This document shows positions 17,098 to 26,491 of a DNA stretch of 48,214 nucleotides, piece by piece (positions within the stretch are counted from its first letter, which is position 1; each line of letters begins with the position of its first letter). Position numbers and translations under genes: made by a program. The notes beneath the pieces were generated by a model that ran no database searches, had not been told where the DNA came from, and saw only the letters and a list, made by a program, of their open reading frames with translations. The stretch covers positions 1 through 48,214 of the forward strand of contig JAIKWU010000018.1 in the NCBI GenBank assembly GCA_024684455.1, in the 5' to 3' direction. The stretch comes from Bacteroidaceae bacterium (GTDB lineage: Bacteria > Bacteroidota > Bacteroidia > Bacteroidales > Bacteroidaceae).

Positions 17098-18138
17098 TTA
17101 TTTCTTTTTAAGTTCTTCAATTTCTTTCTTCAACTGCGCAATGTCACGCAGCATCTCGGGCAGTGACTTTTGCGCAATCATCTGACGTGACCACAGACGG
17201 TGGTCGATGGCAGGACTGCCCATCATGACGGCTCCGCCACGAGCAGCCAGATTACCGCCCGTAATGCCTGACTGAGCGCCGACGTTGGTCTTGTCGCCCA
17301 CGGTGATATGGCCTGCGATGCCGACTTGTCCGCCGAACATACACCACTCGCCTACCTTCGTGCTGCCTGCCACACCGACTTGTGCCGACATGACGGTATG
17401 GCTGCCTATTTCGCAGTTGTGGGCCACCTGCACCAGATTGTCGAGTTTCACTCCACGATGGATGGTGGTCTGTCCCATGGTCGAGCGGTCCACACAGGTG
17501 TTGGCGCCAATCTCCACATCGTCTTCCACGACGACGATACCGATTTGCGGAATCTTCTCGTAGCCATCGGGCGTAGGAGCAAAGCCGAAACCGTCGGCAC
17601 CGATGACACAACCGGCATGGAGGATGCAGCGCTGACCTACCTGGCAGTCGTGATAGATGACGGCATTGGAGTAGATTTCGGTGTTGGAACCTACCTTCGC
17701 ATTCTTGCCGATGGTCACATGGGGATGCAGGATGACGTTGTCGCCGATGACGACATTCTCGCCGATAGCAACGAACGGACCGATGTAGCAGTTCTCGCCC
17801 ACCTTGGCGGTTTCGTCGATGAAGGCCAGCGACGAGATGCCCTCGCGCTTCTGCTTCATGCTGTCGTACATCTGCAGCAACTTGGCTACCGTCTCATACG
17901 GATTGTCCACACGCACCAGGGTCGCACTGACGGGCTGCGAGGGCTGGAAGTCACGGCTGACGAGCACGACGCTCGACTGGGTTTCATACAAATACGGCTC
18001 ATACTTGAGGTTGGCCAGGAACGAAATGGCACCAGGCACTCCTTCCTCGATTTTTGCGAAGGTCGTTACCACAGCATCCTTGTTCCCCTCCACTGTGCCG
18101 CCCACGTAGGCAGCAATCTGTTCAGCAGTAAAAGTCAC
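17098..18138 (-). CDS. lpxD: UDP-3-O-acylglucosamine N-acyltransferase LpxD
   Basis: Third step of lipid A synthesis. The 346-residue protein has the LpxD N-terminal uridine-binding domain ([23 protein letters not shown]) and a long hexapeptide-repeat beta-helix ([31 protein letters not shown]). The catalytic histidine is in [15 protein letters not shown], and the C-terminal helix ends in a run of Lys and Glu ([11 protein letters not shown]). It is the first gene of lpxD, lpxC-fabZ, lpxA, pRiA4b-like, miaA on the minus strand. Minus-strand -7 boxes lie at 18203-18196 (TAACTTTG) and 18376-18369 (TATCTTTG). Confidence 0.97.
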   Translation of the reverse strand: MTFTAEQIAAYVGGTVEGNKDAVVTTFAKIEEGVPGAISFLANLKYEPYLYETQSSVVLVSRDFQPSQPVSATLVRVDNPYETVAKLLQMYDSMKQKREGISSLAFIDETAKVGENCYIGPFVAIGENVVIGDNVILHPHVTIGKNAKVGSNTEIYSNAVIYHDCQVGQRCILHAGCVIGADGFGFAPTPDGYEKIPQIGIVVVEDDVEIGANTCVDRSTMGQTTIHRGVKLDNLVQVAHNCEIGSHTVMSAQVGVAGSTKVGEWCMFGGQVGIAGHITVGDKTNVGAQSGITGGNLAARGGAVMMGSPAIDHRLWSRQMIAQKSLPEMLRDIAQLKKEIEELKKK

Positions 18139-18367
18139 GATATTTATGATTTACAATTAACGAATGACGATTTAGGAAAAATCCATAATCGACTGCAAAG
18201 TTAACAAAAGTATGCAAAAAATCCATTGAAAACCCCATTTTTTTTAACGTTGTCGCAACAAAAGCGACATTACTGCCACATTTCCGACCTATTTTACACC
18301 TACTGCAATGGCATTTTTTTCATCTCCCCAGTCAGGATTTCCTCGTTTTCCACCACAATATAACAGT

Positions 18368-18450
18368 GCAAAGATACTCACAGTCAGTAAATAAAAAGCA
18401 AAAAACTTTGTCTTTTGTTTTGTTTTTCGCTCACTTAATCGTAACTTTGC
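18368..18450. promoter_or_regulatory. Bidirectional promoter cassette (lpxD / glucanase)
   Basis: GCAAAGATAC at the left end contains an outward minus-strand -7 box (TATCTTTG) facing lpxD. At the right end TTTG (18419-18422), a 19-base spacer and TAACTTTG (18442-18449) form a plus-strand promoter for the gene at 18517. The 83 bases align closely with 21777-21857 and 39378-39458. Confidence 0.75.
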
Positions 18451-18516
18451 CCCGAATAGACCTAATCAAAAACTTACAGACAATCATATACGAACGATAA
18501 CTAAACCACACACATT

Positions 18517-21450
18517 ATGACACAACAACTGAAAAAACACCTGTGTGCATGGCTCATGGCAGTTCTATGCACACCTGTGCTTTGGGCACAAAACACGATC
18601 CTGACGGTTGACCAGGTGACGGAGGCTGTCACGCTTACCGAGCCGATTGACTATGTCATCACCAGCACCACACCTTTCACTACTGCTGGCAGCATCGACA
18701 TCCAGAACCCCGATGCTACCGTCATCTTTAAGAACATCCGCCCGTCGGTTGTCATCAGCAGTTATCTGAAGAAAGTAAAGGCAAACGGCGTGACACTGAC
18801 AAACAACTCCAACTGCCGGGTGAGCATCTATCTGCAAGGTGCAATCGTCATGCCGCACAGCGACACGAAGAACCCCGACGGCACAGCCTTCTATCCGCTG
18901 ACCGTCTATACGGGCGACAACTTCACTGGCGAAAGTTACCAGTACAACGGTGACGCACGTCAGACCACCGGCCCCTGGGTTGACACCATGCGCTCGTTCA
19001 AACTCAAGCGCGGCTACATGCTCACCGTGGCCAACATGCCCAACGGCACAGGATACAGCCACTGCTACATCGCCAACCACAAGGACATCGAGGTGCAACT
19101 GCGTGCAGAACTGGCTGGCAAAGTCGGATTCTTCCGCATCTTCCGTTGGCAGTGGCCGTCGAAGAAGGGAACGTGCGACGTTGGCCCCGACGACTTCAAT
19201 GCCACCTGGCACTACAACTGGGGAGCCGGACGCACATCGGGCACCAACTACGAATATGTGCCACAGCGACACCACGAGGCTGGAGAATCCAACGGAGACG
19301 GCTGGAAAGGAGCCTGGGAAAGTTGGGATAACATCAACGCCAGCGACGGAACCTGTACCCACGTGCTCGGTCAGAACGAGCCCGACAACACTAGCGGCGC
19401 AAAAGAAGTCTATACCTACGTGACCCAACCTGAGGATCCGCGTGAAAAATGTGCCACCACTACGCTCGTTGACCACGCAGCCGAATTCCTCTACAGCGGT
19501 AAGCGCATCGGTACTTTCGCCTGCTGCAACCCCAACACCGGCTGGGTAAGAGAATACGTAGACTGGTGTCGCGAGAACAACATCCGCGTCGATTTCGTTG
19601 CCACACACTACTACATCGGCGGACAAAGTCCACAGGGCTGCATCGACCGCCTCTGGCCGCTCTACAACGTCACTGGCCTGCCCGTGTGGGTCACGGAGTG
19701 GAACAACGGTGCCAACTGGTCGGGCGAGAGCGGATTCACAACTGAAAGCGAGGGATGGTACACGTGGGGCAGCGGCAACGACAGCAAGAAGAACGGCGAA
19801 TGGCTTACTGCCGTGCTGGCACGTGCCGACCGTCCTGAAAACGCATGGCTGGAACGCCTGGCAGTCTATAACGCAGTCGAGGTCAAGCGCGAAGTGTGGA
19901 CGAACGGCGCCATCAGCGAAGGCGGCAAAATCTACAAAGCCTATAACTCCACCTTCGCCTACGACGACAAGAACGAATACTTCATGACCTGGAACCACAA
20001 GGCCCCCACAGACCTGAAAGTCACATACATCGCCAACGAAAAGCGTGCCAACCTCACCTGGTCGCAAGTGAATGGAAAGCAGACCGACTCCCTCCGCATC
20101 GAACGCAAGGTGAGAGGTGAAAAGAACTGGACGACCATCGGCAAAATCGAGCAGCCCAGAAGTTCTATTCTTACGTTCCAGGACCAACTACAAGGCATCG
20201 ACGGGCTTGTCTCCTACCGTATCCGCAACTACGACAGCGACCGTCAGCAGCGTCTGAGCGGCGAGGCCAGCATCACCGTGACCGGCACACGCGGCAGTTC
20301 GTTCCTGCAATATGGCAACATCATCATGGCCGACGCGGCTGAGAAGACGATTACCTACGACTACACCATGTCCGCCAAGCCAGCCATCTTCTTCGGACTG
20401 TCCACCTACAACAACCGCAACTTGGTTATGACTCCCTACATGAGAAGTACAGCCGTCACAGCGTCGAACTTCAAGTTCACCCCTATCGCATGGCAGCACC
20501 AGAAGCGCACTGGCACGTTCACAGCCAGCGAAGAGTGGCCCTTCATGGCCATCGCATATGGTAACTACCACTTCGACGGCATGGATGTCGAGGTGGGAAG
20601 TGTTGCCCTCAAAGACACCGTCGATGTCACCTTCAAGGAGGCCTTCCCCGAAGGCGTGACACCCGTCGTCGTCGCCACCGTGGTCGGTGCCACCAACAAC
20701 ACACACGCCATCATGCACAAGGTGTGGGACATCACCAACACCGGTTTCCGCTGCATCGTCATGTATGAAGACGGATTCGTCAACAGCAAGGGCAACCACA
20801 TCGTTCCCTCCGTCAACCAGACACTCGCCTACATCGCTGCAACCCCAGGCGACGTCTGCATCGACAGTGAAGCCGGCACATGGCTGGCTGTTGGATTCGG
20901 ACAGAACGACGTGGTCGGAGCCGAAGCATCGGAGCAATACTTCCTGAAATCCTCCGACGACCCCGAGGTCGAACCAGACACCCTGCGCCTCATCGACCCC
21001 ATCGTCTTCTGCGACAACCAGACGAAGAACCTGCCCACTCCTGTCGTTCTTCGCTCACGCGGCAACATCACAGTGAAGGATACTGATCCCGACACACAGG
21101 AAGAGACCACGTTTACCACAGGCTTCAGAGTTCGCCGCGTGGTTGACGAGAGTGTCACATCAGGCATCAACACCGCCGCTGCCGGCACAGCCGACCAGGT
21201 GGGCTGGATGGCCCTCCACACCAATGCGACGACTCCGCCCACAGCCATCGGCGGACCTGTCGTGGAATCCACCTATACGGGCAACGAACTGAACGTTCGT
21301 GTCGTAAACCGCATCATCTACGTCGATGGATACCCACAGTTCGACCTCTTTACCGTCGGCGGAACGAGGGCTGCCTCGAACGCCACTCAGACGCCTGGCG
21401 TCTATATCGTCCACGCGGGAGGAAAAGTAGCCAAAATCGTAGTGAAGTAA
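18517..21450 (+). CDS. Secreted glycoside hydrolase, GH128-like (Asl1-type catalytic core)
   Basis: A 977-residue exported protein with signal peptide (LCAWLMAVLCTPVLWA, then QN). After a beta-rich domain (to about residue 200), residues about 205-440 look like the Asl1/GH128 catalytic barrel (PF11790), known for beta-1,3-glucanases. The likely acid/base Glu is in HVLGQNEPDNT (about E288) and the nucleophile in PVWVTEWNNGANW (about E394); ATHYYIGG and IGTFACCNPN are further barrel blocks. Residues about 500-590 resemble a fibronectin type III module (APTDLKVTYIANEKRANLTW), followed by more beta-sandwich sequence. The tail (TPGVYIVHAGGKVAKIVVK) resembles type IX secretion sorting tails. It probably attacks beta-glucan outside the cell; substrate is inferred from family only. 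Confidence 0.8.
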   Translation: MTQQLKKHLCAWLMAVLCTPVLWAQNTILTVDQVTEAVTLTEPIDYVITSTTPFTTAGSIDIQNPDATVIFKNIRPSVVISSYLKKVKANGVTLTNNSNCRVSIYLQGAIVMPHSDTKNPDGTAFYPLTVYTGDNFTGESYQYNGDARQTTGPWVDTMRSFKLKRGYMLTVANMPNGTGYSHCYIANHKDIEVQLRAELAGKVGFFRIFRWQWPSKKGTCDVGPDDFNATWHYNWGAGRTSGTNYEYVPQRHHEAGESNGDGWKGAWESWDNINASDGTCTHVLGQNEPDNTSGAKEVYTYVTQPEDPREKCATTTLVDHAAEFLYSGKRIGTFACCNPNTGWVREYVDWCRENNIRVDFVATHYYIGGQSPQGCIDRLWPLYNVTGLPVWVTEWNNGANWSGESGFTTESEGWYTWGSGNDSKKNGEWLTAVLARADRPENAWLERLAVYNAVEVKREVWTNGAISEGGKIYKAYNSTFAYDDKNEYFMTWNHKAPTDLKVTYIANEKRANLTWSQVNGKQTDSLRIERKVRGEKNWTTIGKIEQPRSSILTFQDQLQGIDGLVSYRIRNYDSDRQQRLSGEASITVTGTRGSSFLQYGNIIMADAAEKTITYDYTMSAKPAIFFGLSTYNNRNLVMTPYMRSTAVTASNFKFTPIAWQHQKRTGTFTASEEWPFMAIAYGNYHFDGMDVEVGSVALKDTVDVTFKEAFPEGVTPVVVATVVGATNNTHAIMHKVWDITNTGFRCIVMYEDGFVNSKGNHIVPSVNQTLAYIAATPGDVCIDSEAGTWLAVGFGQNDVVGAEASEQYFLKSSDDPEVEPDTLRLIDPIVFCDNQTKNLPTPVVLRSRGNITVKDTDPDTQEETTFTTGFRVRRVVDESVTSGINTAAAGTADQVGWMALHTNATTPPTAIGGPVVESTYTGNELNVRVVNRIIYVDGYPQFDLFTVGGTRAASNATQTPGVYIVHAGGKVAKIVVK

Positions 21451-21460
21451 AGGATTTACA

Positions 21461-21560
21461 CCCAGTGCTTGGCATCATCGCGCCAAGCACTTGGAAATTT
21501 CACGCCAAGCACTTGGAAACTTTACGCCAAATGCTTGGCGTGTTTTTTTCAAGTGCTTAG
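21461..21560. repeat. 22-base periodic palindromic array B (5 units)
   Basis: Cores begin at 21463 (CAGTGCTTGG), 21485, 21507 (AAGCACTTGG), 21529 (AAATGCTTGG) and 21551 (AAGTGCTTAG), all exactly 22 bases apart. The GCAC centre is inverted (GTGC) in some units, so neighbouring units can pair. It begins 11 bases after the glucanase stop codon. Confidence 0.9.
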
Positions 21561-21588
21561 CAGTAAAAGCGAAAAACTGTATCTTATA

Positions 21589-21857
21589 TTTGGCGTTTTA
21601 CTCCGTTAATCGTATCTTTGGCTGCGCCGAAGATACTCACGCTCGAAAAAACTCAAACAAGTTTGTCTAAAGACAACTTTGTCACGACTCAGTAAACAAA
21701 CAATTTTATTGTTTTTTTACACTCGCTGCTCCAAAGTTTGGTTTTTTACTCACTTAATCGTATCTTTGGGTTAGCCCGAAGATACTCTCGCTCGGGAATA
21801 AAAATTAAAAACTTTGTCTTTCATTTTGTATTCCGCTCACTTAATCGTATCTTTGCA
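21589..21857 (+). promoter_or_regulatory. Three tandem promoters before ftsY
   Basis: TTTG-N20-TATCTTTG occurs three times: 21589-21620, 21737-21768 and 21825-21856. After the first two, the -7 box continues into an inverted repeat (GTATCTTTGG...CCGAAGATAC) so that a leftward -7-like box abuts each rightward one. The last is 18 bases before the ftsY ATG. The segment 21777-21857 is a copy of the bidirectional cassette at 18368-18450. Confidence 0.8.
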
Positions 21858-21874
21858 GTATCAAAATAAGTATT

Positions 21875-22828
21875 ATGGGATTTTTTGACATTTTCAGCAA
21901 GAAGAAGAAAGAGACGCTGGACGAGGGTCTGGCTAAAACCAAAGAGACTGTTTTAGGGAAACTGACACGCGCCATTGCCGGCAAGTCGAAAGTCGATGAC
22001 GACGTGCTGGACAATCTGGAGGAGGTGCTCATCACGTCGGACGTGGGCGTTGAAACGACGCTGGAGATTATCCGCCGCATCGAAGAGCGCGTGGCACGCG
22101 ACAAGTATGTCAACACCAGCGAACTGAACAATATCCTGCGTGAAGAAATCGCCGCTTTGCTCACCGAAAACCATACCGACGACACGGAGGGCTTCGACCT
22201 GCCTGTCGGCCAAAAGCCCTACATCGTTCTCGTTGTCGGTGTGAATGGAGTCGGCAAGACGACGACCATCGGCAAACTGGCCTGGCAATGGAAGCAGGCT
22301 GGTAAGAAGGTGGTGCTCGGAGCAGCCGACACGTTCCGAGCCGCCGCCGTCGAGCAGTTGTGCATCTGGGGTGAACGAGTCGGCGTACCAGTCGTGAAAC
22401 AGAAAATGGGCAGCGACCCCGCCTCTGTGGCGTATGACACGGTACAGAGCGCAGTGGCAAACGGTGCCGACGTCGTCATCATCGACACGGCTGGCCGTCT
22501 TCACAACAAAGTGGGACTGATGAACGAACTGACGAAGATACGCAACGTCATCTCGAAGGTGGTGCCCACCGGCGCCGACGAAGTCCTGCTGGTACTCGAC
22601 GGCAGCACAGGCCAAAACGCCTTTGAGCAGGCACGCCAGTTTACGAAAGCAACGGAAGTGACGGCGATGGCCATCACCAAACTCGACGGCACGGCAAAAG
22701 GCGGCGTCGTCATCGGCATCAGCAACGAATTCAAGATACCAGTCAAGTATATCGGTCTGGGCGAAGGCATGGAAGACCTGCAACCCTTCAACCGCCGCGC
22801 CTTTGTAGAGTCACTGTTTGGTCAATAA
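21875..22828 (+). CDS. ftsY: Signal recognition particle receptor FtsY
   Basis: SRP-receptor GTPase that docks ribosomes translating membrane proteins. The 317-residue protein has a short basic N-terminus (FFDIFSKKKKETL) in place of the long acidic A domain of E. coli, a helical N domain, and the G domain: GVNGVGKTTTIGKLA (P-loop, about 123-137), GAADTFRAAAVEQL, VIIDTAGRLHNK, AITKLDGTAKGG and GLGEGMEDLQPF. It heads a plus-strand run with rimO (79 bases later) and the HU-like genes. Confidence 0.98.
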   Translation: MGFFDIFSKKKKETLDEGLAKTKETVLGKLTRAIAGKSKVDDDVLDNLEEVLITSDVGVETTLEIIRRIEERVARDKYVNTSELNNILREEIAALLTENHTDDTEGFDLPVGQKPYIVLVVGVNGVGKTTTIGKLAWQWKQAGKKVVLGAADTFRAAAVEQLCIWGERVGVPVVKQKMGSDPASVAYDTVQSAVANGADVVIIDTAGRLHNKVGLMNELTKIRNVISKVVPTGADEVLLVLDGSTGQNAFEQARQFTKATEVTAMAITKLDGTAKGGVVIGISNEFKIPVKYIGLGEGMEDLQPFNRRAFVESLFGQ

Positions 22829-22907
22829 GAAATAATTATCAAGGATGTAAAGGATTATATTGATACAAAATAAAATCCATAAAAATCCTGATAATCCTTG
22901 ACAAAGA

Positions 22908-24206
22908 ATGAGAAAGAATGTCATTGACATCGTGACGATGGGCTGTTCGAAGAATCTCGTCGATAGCGAACGCCTGATACGCCAACTCGAAGAGGCTGGC
23001 TACCGCGTCACACACGACAGCGATCACCCCAGGGGAGAGATTGCCGTGGTCAACACCTGCGGTTTCATCGGCGATGCCAAGGAAGAAAGCATCGACATGA
23101 TTCTGCAATTCTGCCAACGCAAGCAGGAAGGACAGTTGCGCCGTCTCTATGTCATGGGCTGTCTCAGCGAGCGCTACCTCAAAGCACTGGGCAAGGAACT
23201 GCCCGAGGTCGATAAGTTCTACGGCAAATTCAACTGGACAGAACTGCTGCACGACCTCGGCAAAGCCACCCCCACCATCCCGACGTGGGAGAGAAGGCTT
23301 ACCACCCCACCCCACTATGCCTACCTGAAGATTTCGGAAGGCTGCGACAGGAAGTGCGCCTACTGCGCCATTCCGCTCATCACAGGACGTCATCAGTCAC
23401 GACCGATGGAGGAAATCGTCGCCGAAGTGGAGCATCTCGTGTCACAGGGCGTCCGTGAGTTTCAGGTGATTGCACAGGAACTCACCTACTACGGCATCGA
23501 CCTCTATGGGAAGCAGCGCATCGCCGAACTCGTGGAGCGCATCAGCCAGGTGAAGGGAGTGCGCTGGATTCGCCTGCACTATGCCTACCCGACCCACTTC
23601 CCATGGGAACTGCTCGAAGTGATGAGCCGTCGGAAGAACGTCTGCAAATACCTCGACATCGCACTGCAGCACATCAACACCCAGGTGCTGACAAACATGC
23701 GCCGCCACATCACCCGCGAAGAGACCTACCAGTTCATCGAACGTGTCCGCCGCGAAGTCCCTGGCATCCACCTCCGCACCACCCTCATGGTCGGCTTCCC
23801 TGGCGAAGACGATCAGGCCTTTGCCGAGTTGAAAGAGTTTGTCAGTTGGGCACGCTTCGAACGTATGGGCGCCTTTGCATATAGTGAGGAAGAAGGCACG
23901 TATGCAGCACGCCACTTCAAGGACAACATCGCCGACGAGGTGAAGCAGCAGCGTCTTTCAGAACTCATGCGACTGCAGCAGCGCATCTCGACCGAAGTGC
24001 AGGCACAGAAAGTGGGACTGACCCTGCGAGTCATCATCGACCGCCGTGAAGGCGACTACTACGTAGGCCGCACCCAGTTCGACAGTCCAGAAGTAGATCC
24101 CGAGGTGCTCATTCCCGCCAAGGAAGGAACGCTCCGTCGTGGATGCTTCTACAACATACGTATCACCGATGCCGACGAGTTCGACCTCTACGGCACAAAA
24201 GCATAA
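22908..24206 (+). CDS. rimO: Ribosomal protein S12 methylthiotransferase RimO
   Basis: Radical SAM enzyme that methylthiolates an aspartate of ribosomal protein S12. The 432 residues show the N-terminal MTTase domain with three cysteines (MGCSKNLVDSE, NTCGFIGDAKEESID, MGCLSERY), the radical SAM CxxxCxxC in EGCDRKCAYCAIP, and the C-terminal TRAM domain (VIIDRREGDYYVGRTQFDSPEVD). MGCSKNLVDSE distinguishes RimO from MiaB. It is followed after 6 bases by the HU-like gene, so the two are likely co-transcribed. Confidence 0.97.
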   Translation: MRKNVIDIVTMGCSKNLVDSERLIRQLEEAGYRVTHDSDHPRGEIAVVNTCGFIGDAKEESIDMILQFCQRKQEGQLRRLYVMGCLSERYLKALGKELPEVDKFYGKFNWTELLHDLGKATPTIPTWERRLTTPPHYAYLKISEGCDRKCAYCAIPLITGRHQSRPMEEIVAEVEHLVSQGVREFQVIAQELTYYGIDLYGKQRIAELVERISQVKGVRWIRLHYAYPTHFPWELLEVMSRRKNVCKYLDIALQHINTQVLTNMRRHITREETYQFIERVRREVPGIHLRTTLMVGFPGEDDQAFAELKEFVSWARFERMGAFAYSEEEGTYAARHFKDNIADEVKQQRLSELMRLQQRISTEVQAQKVGLTLRVIIDRREGDYYVGRTQFDSPEVDPEVLIPAKEGTLRRGCFYNIRITDADEFDLYGTKA

Positions 24207-24212
24207 ACAACG

Positions 24213-24500
24213 ATGACGAACAAAGAATTCACCAAGCAACTCATTGCCAAGACCAACCTGAGCAGCATCGAGATTGCAGAACTGCAGGCCGCCTGTACCG
24301 ACATGATTGTGCAGCAAGTGGCCGAAGGCAACACCGTCATGTTCACAGGGCTGGGCACGTTTGAGCCAAAGGAAAAGCAGGAGCGAAAAATCTACAATCC
24401 CACCACGAAGGAATACAAGACCATCCCTGCCCGACAGACGCTCGGCTTCCGACCAAGCCCCACTTACAAAGATAAACTAAACGGAGAGAACACGCTATGA
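24213..24500 (+). CDS. HU/IHF-family DNA-binding protein
   Basis: A 95-residue nucleoid protein. The HU fold is recognisable: TNKEFTKQLIAKTNLSSIEIAELQAACTDMI (dimerising helices) and VAEGNTVMFTGLGTFEPKEK, with the beta-arm and the DNA-binding tail in ERKIYNPTTKEYKTIPARQTLGFRPSP, ending in a Lys-rich strand. The tip carries a proline in NPTTK rather than the usual RNP motif. Its last codons overlap the start of the next gene (ATGA-type overlap at 24497-24500), which contains a second HU-like domain, so the two products may act together, possibly as a heterodimer; that is inference. Confidence 0.9.
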   Translation: MTNKEFTKQLIAKTNLSSIEIAELQAACTDMIVQQVAEGNTVMFTGLGTFEPKEKQERKIYNPTTKEYKTIPARQTLGFRPSPTYKDKLNGENTL

Positions 24501-25879
24501 ACCAAAAGATTACCGCCGTCAACATTGCCGACGCACTGGCTACGAAACTGACGTTTCCGAAGAAGGTGGCCGACCTGTTCATGCACGCCTTCTGTGACAC
24601 CATCATCGAAGGTCTCGACACCGACGGCATCGTCAAGGTGAAAGGCCTCGGCACCTTCCGCATCGTCAATGTTGACAGCCGAGAGAGCGTCAGTGTCAGC
24701 ACAGGCGAGCGCATCGTCATCCCCAGTTTTCGTAAATTGGCATTCACACCAGAAGACAGCGTCACCGACCGCATATCCGGCACCGACACCCAGCAGCCCC
24801 CCACACACTCCCCCTCGGGGGAGACGGAGGAGGGCCATGAGCCCGTCGAAGTGCCGACCGTCGAGGAGTTCTTCTCCGTCATTCAAGAAGCAGAAACGGC
24901 TGAAAAACCAGAAACCGTAAAACAGCAAAACTACAAAACCGTAGAAGAGACGCCCAGCGACGAATTCTCGGGAATAGACGTCCTCATCGCCACGCCCGAA
25001 AGCCTGGAAGAACTGCACGACCGGCTGGCAGAGGCTAGACAGCAGCAGTCCGAAGCCGACAAGGCAGTCCACCTCGCACAGAATCGCCTCGACGAAGCCA
25101 AGGCACAGGCACAGCAGGCCGAAGCGGGAGTGGCAACTGCTCAGCAACGAGCCGAAGAACAACGCGCCGAAGTGGAGCGCATTCTGCAACTCATTGAGAA
25201 TGTTGAGAGCAACCGACCCACAGAAATCGCCTCCACCCCACTTCCCCCGACAGAGGAAGAAGAGCCACAGGCCGTCGGAACGTCCGACAACGACGATTCG
25301 CCCATACCCCCAGTCGAAGAGAGCACGCAGGAAGAAAATACAACCTCAACCGACGATTCGGACACTTCTCCCATAGACAAGCATCCGAACGAAGACACAG
25401 AGAATACACCTTGGTGGCGCATTCCGCTCATCCTGTTGATACTGTCGGTCGTCGGAGCCATCTGCTATTTCGTGGCGTTCAATCCCCAACAGCCACTCCG
25501 ATGGTTGAACCTCGCAGGACAGGAAACACCTGCCACAGAAACGCCGCAACAGACCACCAAACCGAAGCCTGTCGCAAAGCCCGAGCCTAAGGACACCATC
25601 GTCGTCGAGACCCTCACGCCACCCGCCACTGGCAGCACCGACACCCCCTCGCCGACAACTTCAGTGCCTGCAAAGCCGACGCCTGCTGCCGAACCGAAAC
25701 CAGAGAAGCCCGCCGAGCCAGCCCGTCCGAAGACACACAAGATACGTCGCGGCGACACGCTCACCAAAATCTCCCTACAGTATTACGGTACCAAAGACTC
25801 TGTCCGCGCCATCATCCGCGCCAACAAATTCAAAGACCCGAACAACATCAACGAGGGTGCCGTGGTGAAACTTCCATAA
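24497..25879 (+). CDS. HU-like domain, coiled coil, membrane segment and LysM fusion protein
   Basis: A 460-residue protein of unusual architecture. Residues 1-90 follow the HU/IHF pattern (ITAVNIADALATKLTFPKKVADLFMHAF, then VKVKGLGTFRIV and VIPSFRKLAF). Residues about 99-112 (PPTHSPSGETEEG) are encoded by a half copy of the C/G-rich palindrome. About 165-235 is an Ala/Gln/Glu-rich coiled coil, 235-300 is acidic linker, and about 308-328 is one hydrophobic span (IPLILLILSVVGAICYFVAF). A Pro/Thr/Lys-rich stretch leads to a LysM domain at about 413-460 (HKIRRGDTLTKISLQYYG). Known roles of the parts (HU binds DNA, LysM binds peptidoglycan) suggest a nucleoid-to-cell-wall tether; this is inference. 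The gene is translationally coupled to the single-domain HU gene. Confidence 0.85.
   Translation: MNQKITAVNIADALATKLTFPKKVADLFMHAFCDTIIEGLDTDGIVKVKGLGTFRIVNVDSRESVSVSTGERIVIPSFRKLAFTPEDSVTDRISGTDTQQPPTHSPSGETEEGHEPVEVPTVEEFFSVIQEAETAEKPETVKQQNYKTVEETPSDEFSGIDVLIATPESLEELHDRLAEARQQQSEADKAVHLAQNRLDEAKAQAQQAEAGVATAQQRAEEQRAEVERILQLIENVESNRPTEIASTPLPPTEEEEPQAVGTSDNDDSPIPPVEESTQEENTTSTDDSDTSPIDKHPNEDTENTPWWRIPLILLILSVVGAICYFVAFNPQQPLRWLNLAGQETPATETPQQTTKPKPVAKPEPKDTIVVETLTPPATGSTDTPSPTTSVPAKPTPAAEPKPEKPAEPARPKTHKIRRGDTLTKISLQYYGTKDSVRAIIRANKFKDPNNINEGAVVKLP
24795..24836. repeat. C/G-rich palindromic element, half copy in the HU-LysM gene
   Basis: Contains CTCCCCC (24808-24814), TC, GGGGGAG (24817-24823), flanked by CCCCCC and GGAGGAGGG, resembling the half copy in miaA. 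It is in frame and encodes PPTHSPSGETEEG just after the HU-like domain. Confidence 0.55.
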
Positions 25880-25897
25880 CACACCTTACTACTACGT

Positions 25898-25976
25898 CCA
25901 AGTGCTTAGCGTTCGCACGCTAAGCACTTGGCGTAAAAACGCCAAGCACTTGGAGTGAAAATTCCAAGTGCTTGGC
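25898..25976. repeat. 22-base periodic palindromic array C (4 units)
   Basis: Cores start at 25900 (AAGTGCTTAG), 25922, 25944 (AAGCACTTGG) and 25966 (AAGTGCTTGG), exactly 22 bases apart. Units 1 and 2 are exact inverted partners over 14 bases (CCAAGTGCTTAGCG / CGCTAAGCACTTGG), as are units 3 and 4. Located between two convergent genes. Confidence 0.9.
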
Positions 25977-26024
25977 ATGTGTTGGGATGTACCTTGAAAC
26001 AGGTGCGTTACAGCAGTGTCGGGA

Positions 26025-26435
26025 TTAGTATTCCACTGCGGCGGGAAGTTCCTTTGCCTGCTCAATCATCTTCTCCACTTCCTTGACGGCAGGCACGCGG
26101 TTGGTCAGGTTCTTCTGCGCATTGACTTCCTCGAGTTTTGCCTGCAGGTTCTCGGGCACACGGTGTTTCAGTTCCTTCACAGTATCGACGCCAGCGGCTT
26201 CGAGCAGTTCTGCAAACTGGGGACCGATGCCCTGAATGCGATAGAGATCTACGTGGTTGGTCCAGGTAAGGATGAGTTTGGGGCTGATGCCTGTCTCCTC
26301 TGCCAGTGCCTTACGTCCAGCGGGTTTTGCACACTTTGCGAGCAGGGCGTCGGTGTCGTTGATGCCAGCAGCGATGAGTTTCTCGGCATAGACTTCGCCT
26401 ACGCCCTGAATGTCAACAATTTTGTAGTTTGCCAT
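26025..26435 (-). CDS. DUF4332-type helix-hairpin-helix protein
   Basis: A 136-residue cytoplasmic protein with two helix-hairpin-helix-like repeats: DIQGVGEVYAEKLIAAGINDTDALL and RIQGIGPQFAELLEAAGVDTVKELKHR. This spacing is that of the DUF4332 family, related to DNA-polymerase-type HhH modules, so nucleic-acid binding is plausible but not shown. It is transcribed toward array C, with its own promoter at 26499-26492, and lies opposite the HU-LysM gene. Confidence 0.8.
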   Translation of the reverse strand: MANYKIVDIQGVGEVYAEKLIAAGINDTDALLAKCAKPAGRKALAEETGISPKLILTWTNHVDLYRIQGIGPQFAELLEAAGVDTVKELKHRVPENLQAKLEEVNAQKNLTNRVPAVKEVEKMIEQAKELPAAVEY

Positions 26436-26491
26436 GGTAAACTAAGTTAAAAGTTAATAATTAAAAGTGATCATCTCTCTCTCTTTTCACG

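Noticed and set aside
18565-20187. Long open frame on the minus strand, about 540 codons
   Set aside because: It is the antisense shadow of the glucanase gene; high GC at third positions keeps it open. Its protein has no recognisable domain, while the plus frame has a signal peptide and catalytic motifs.
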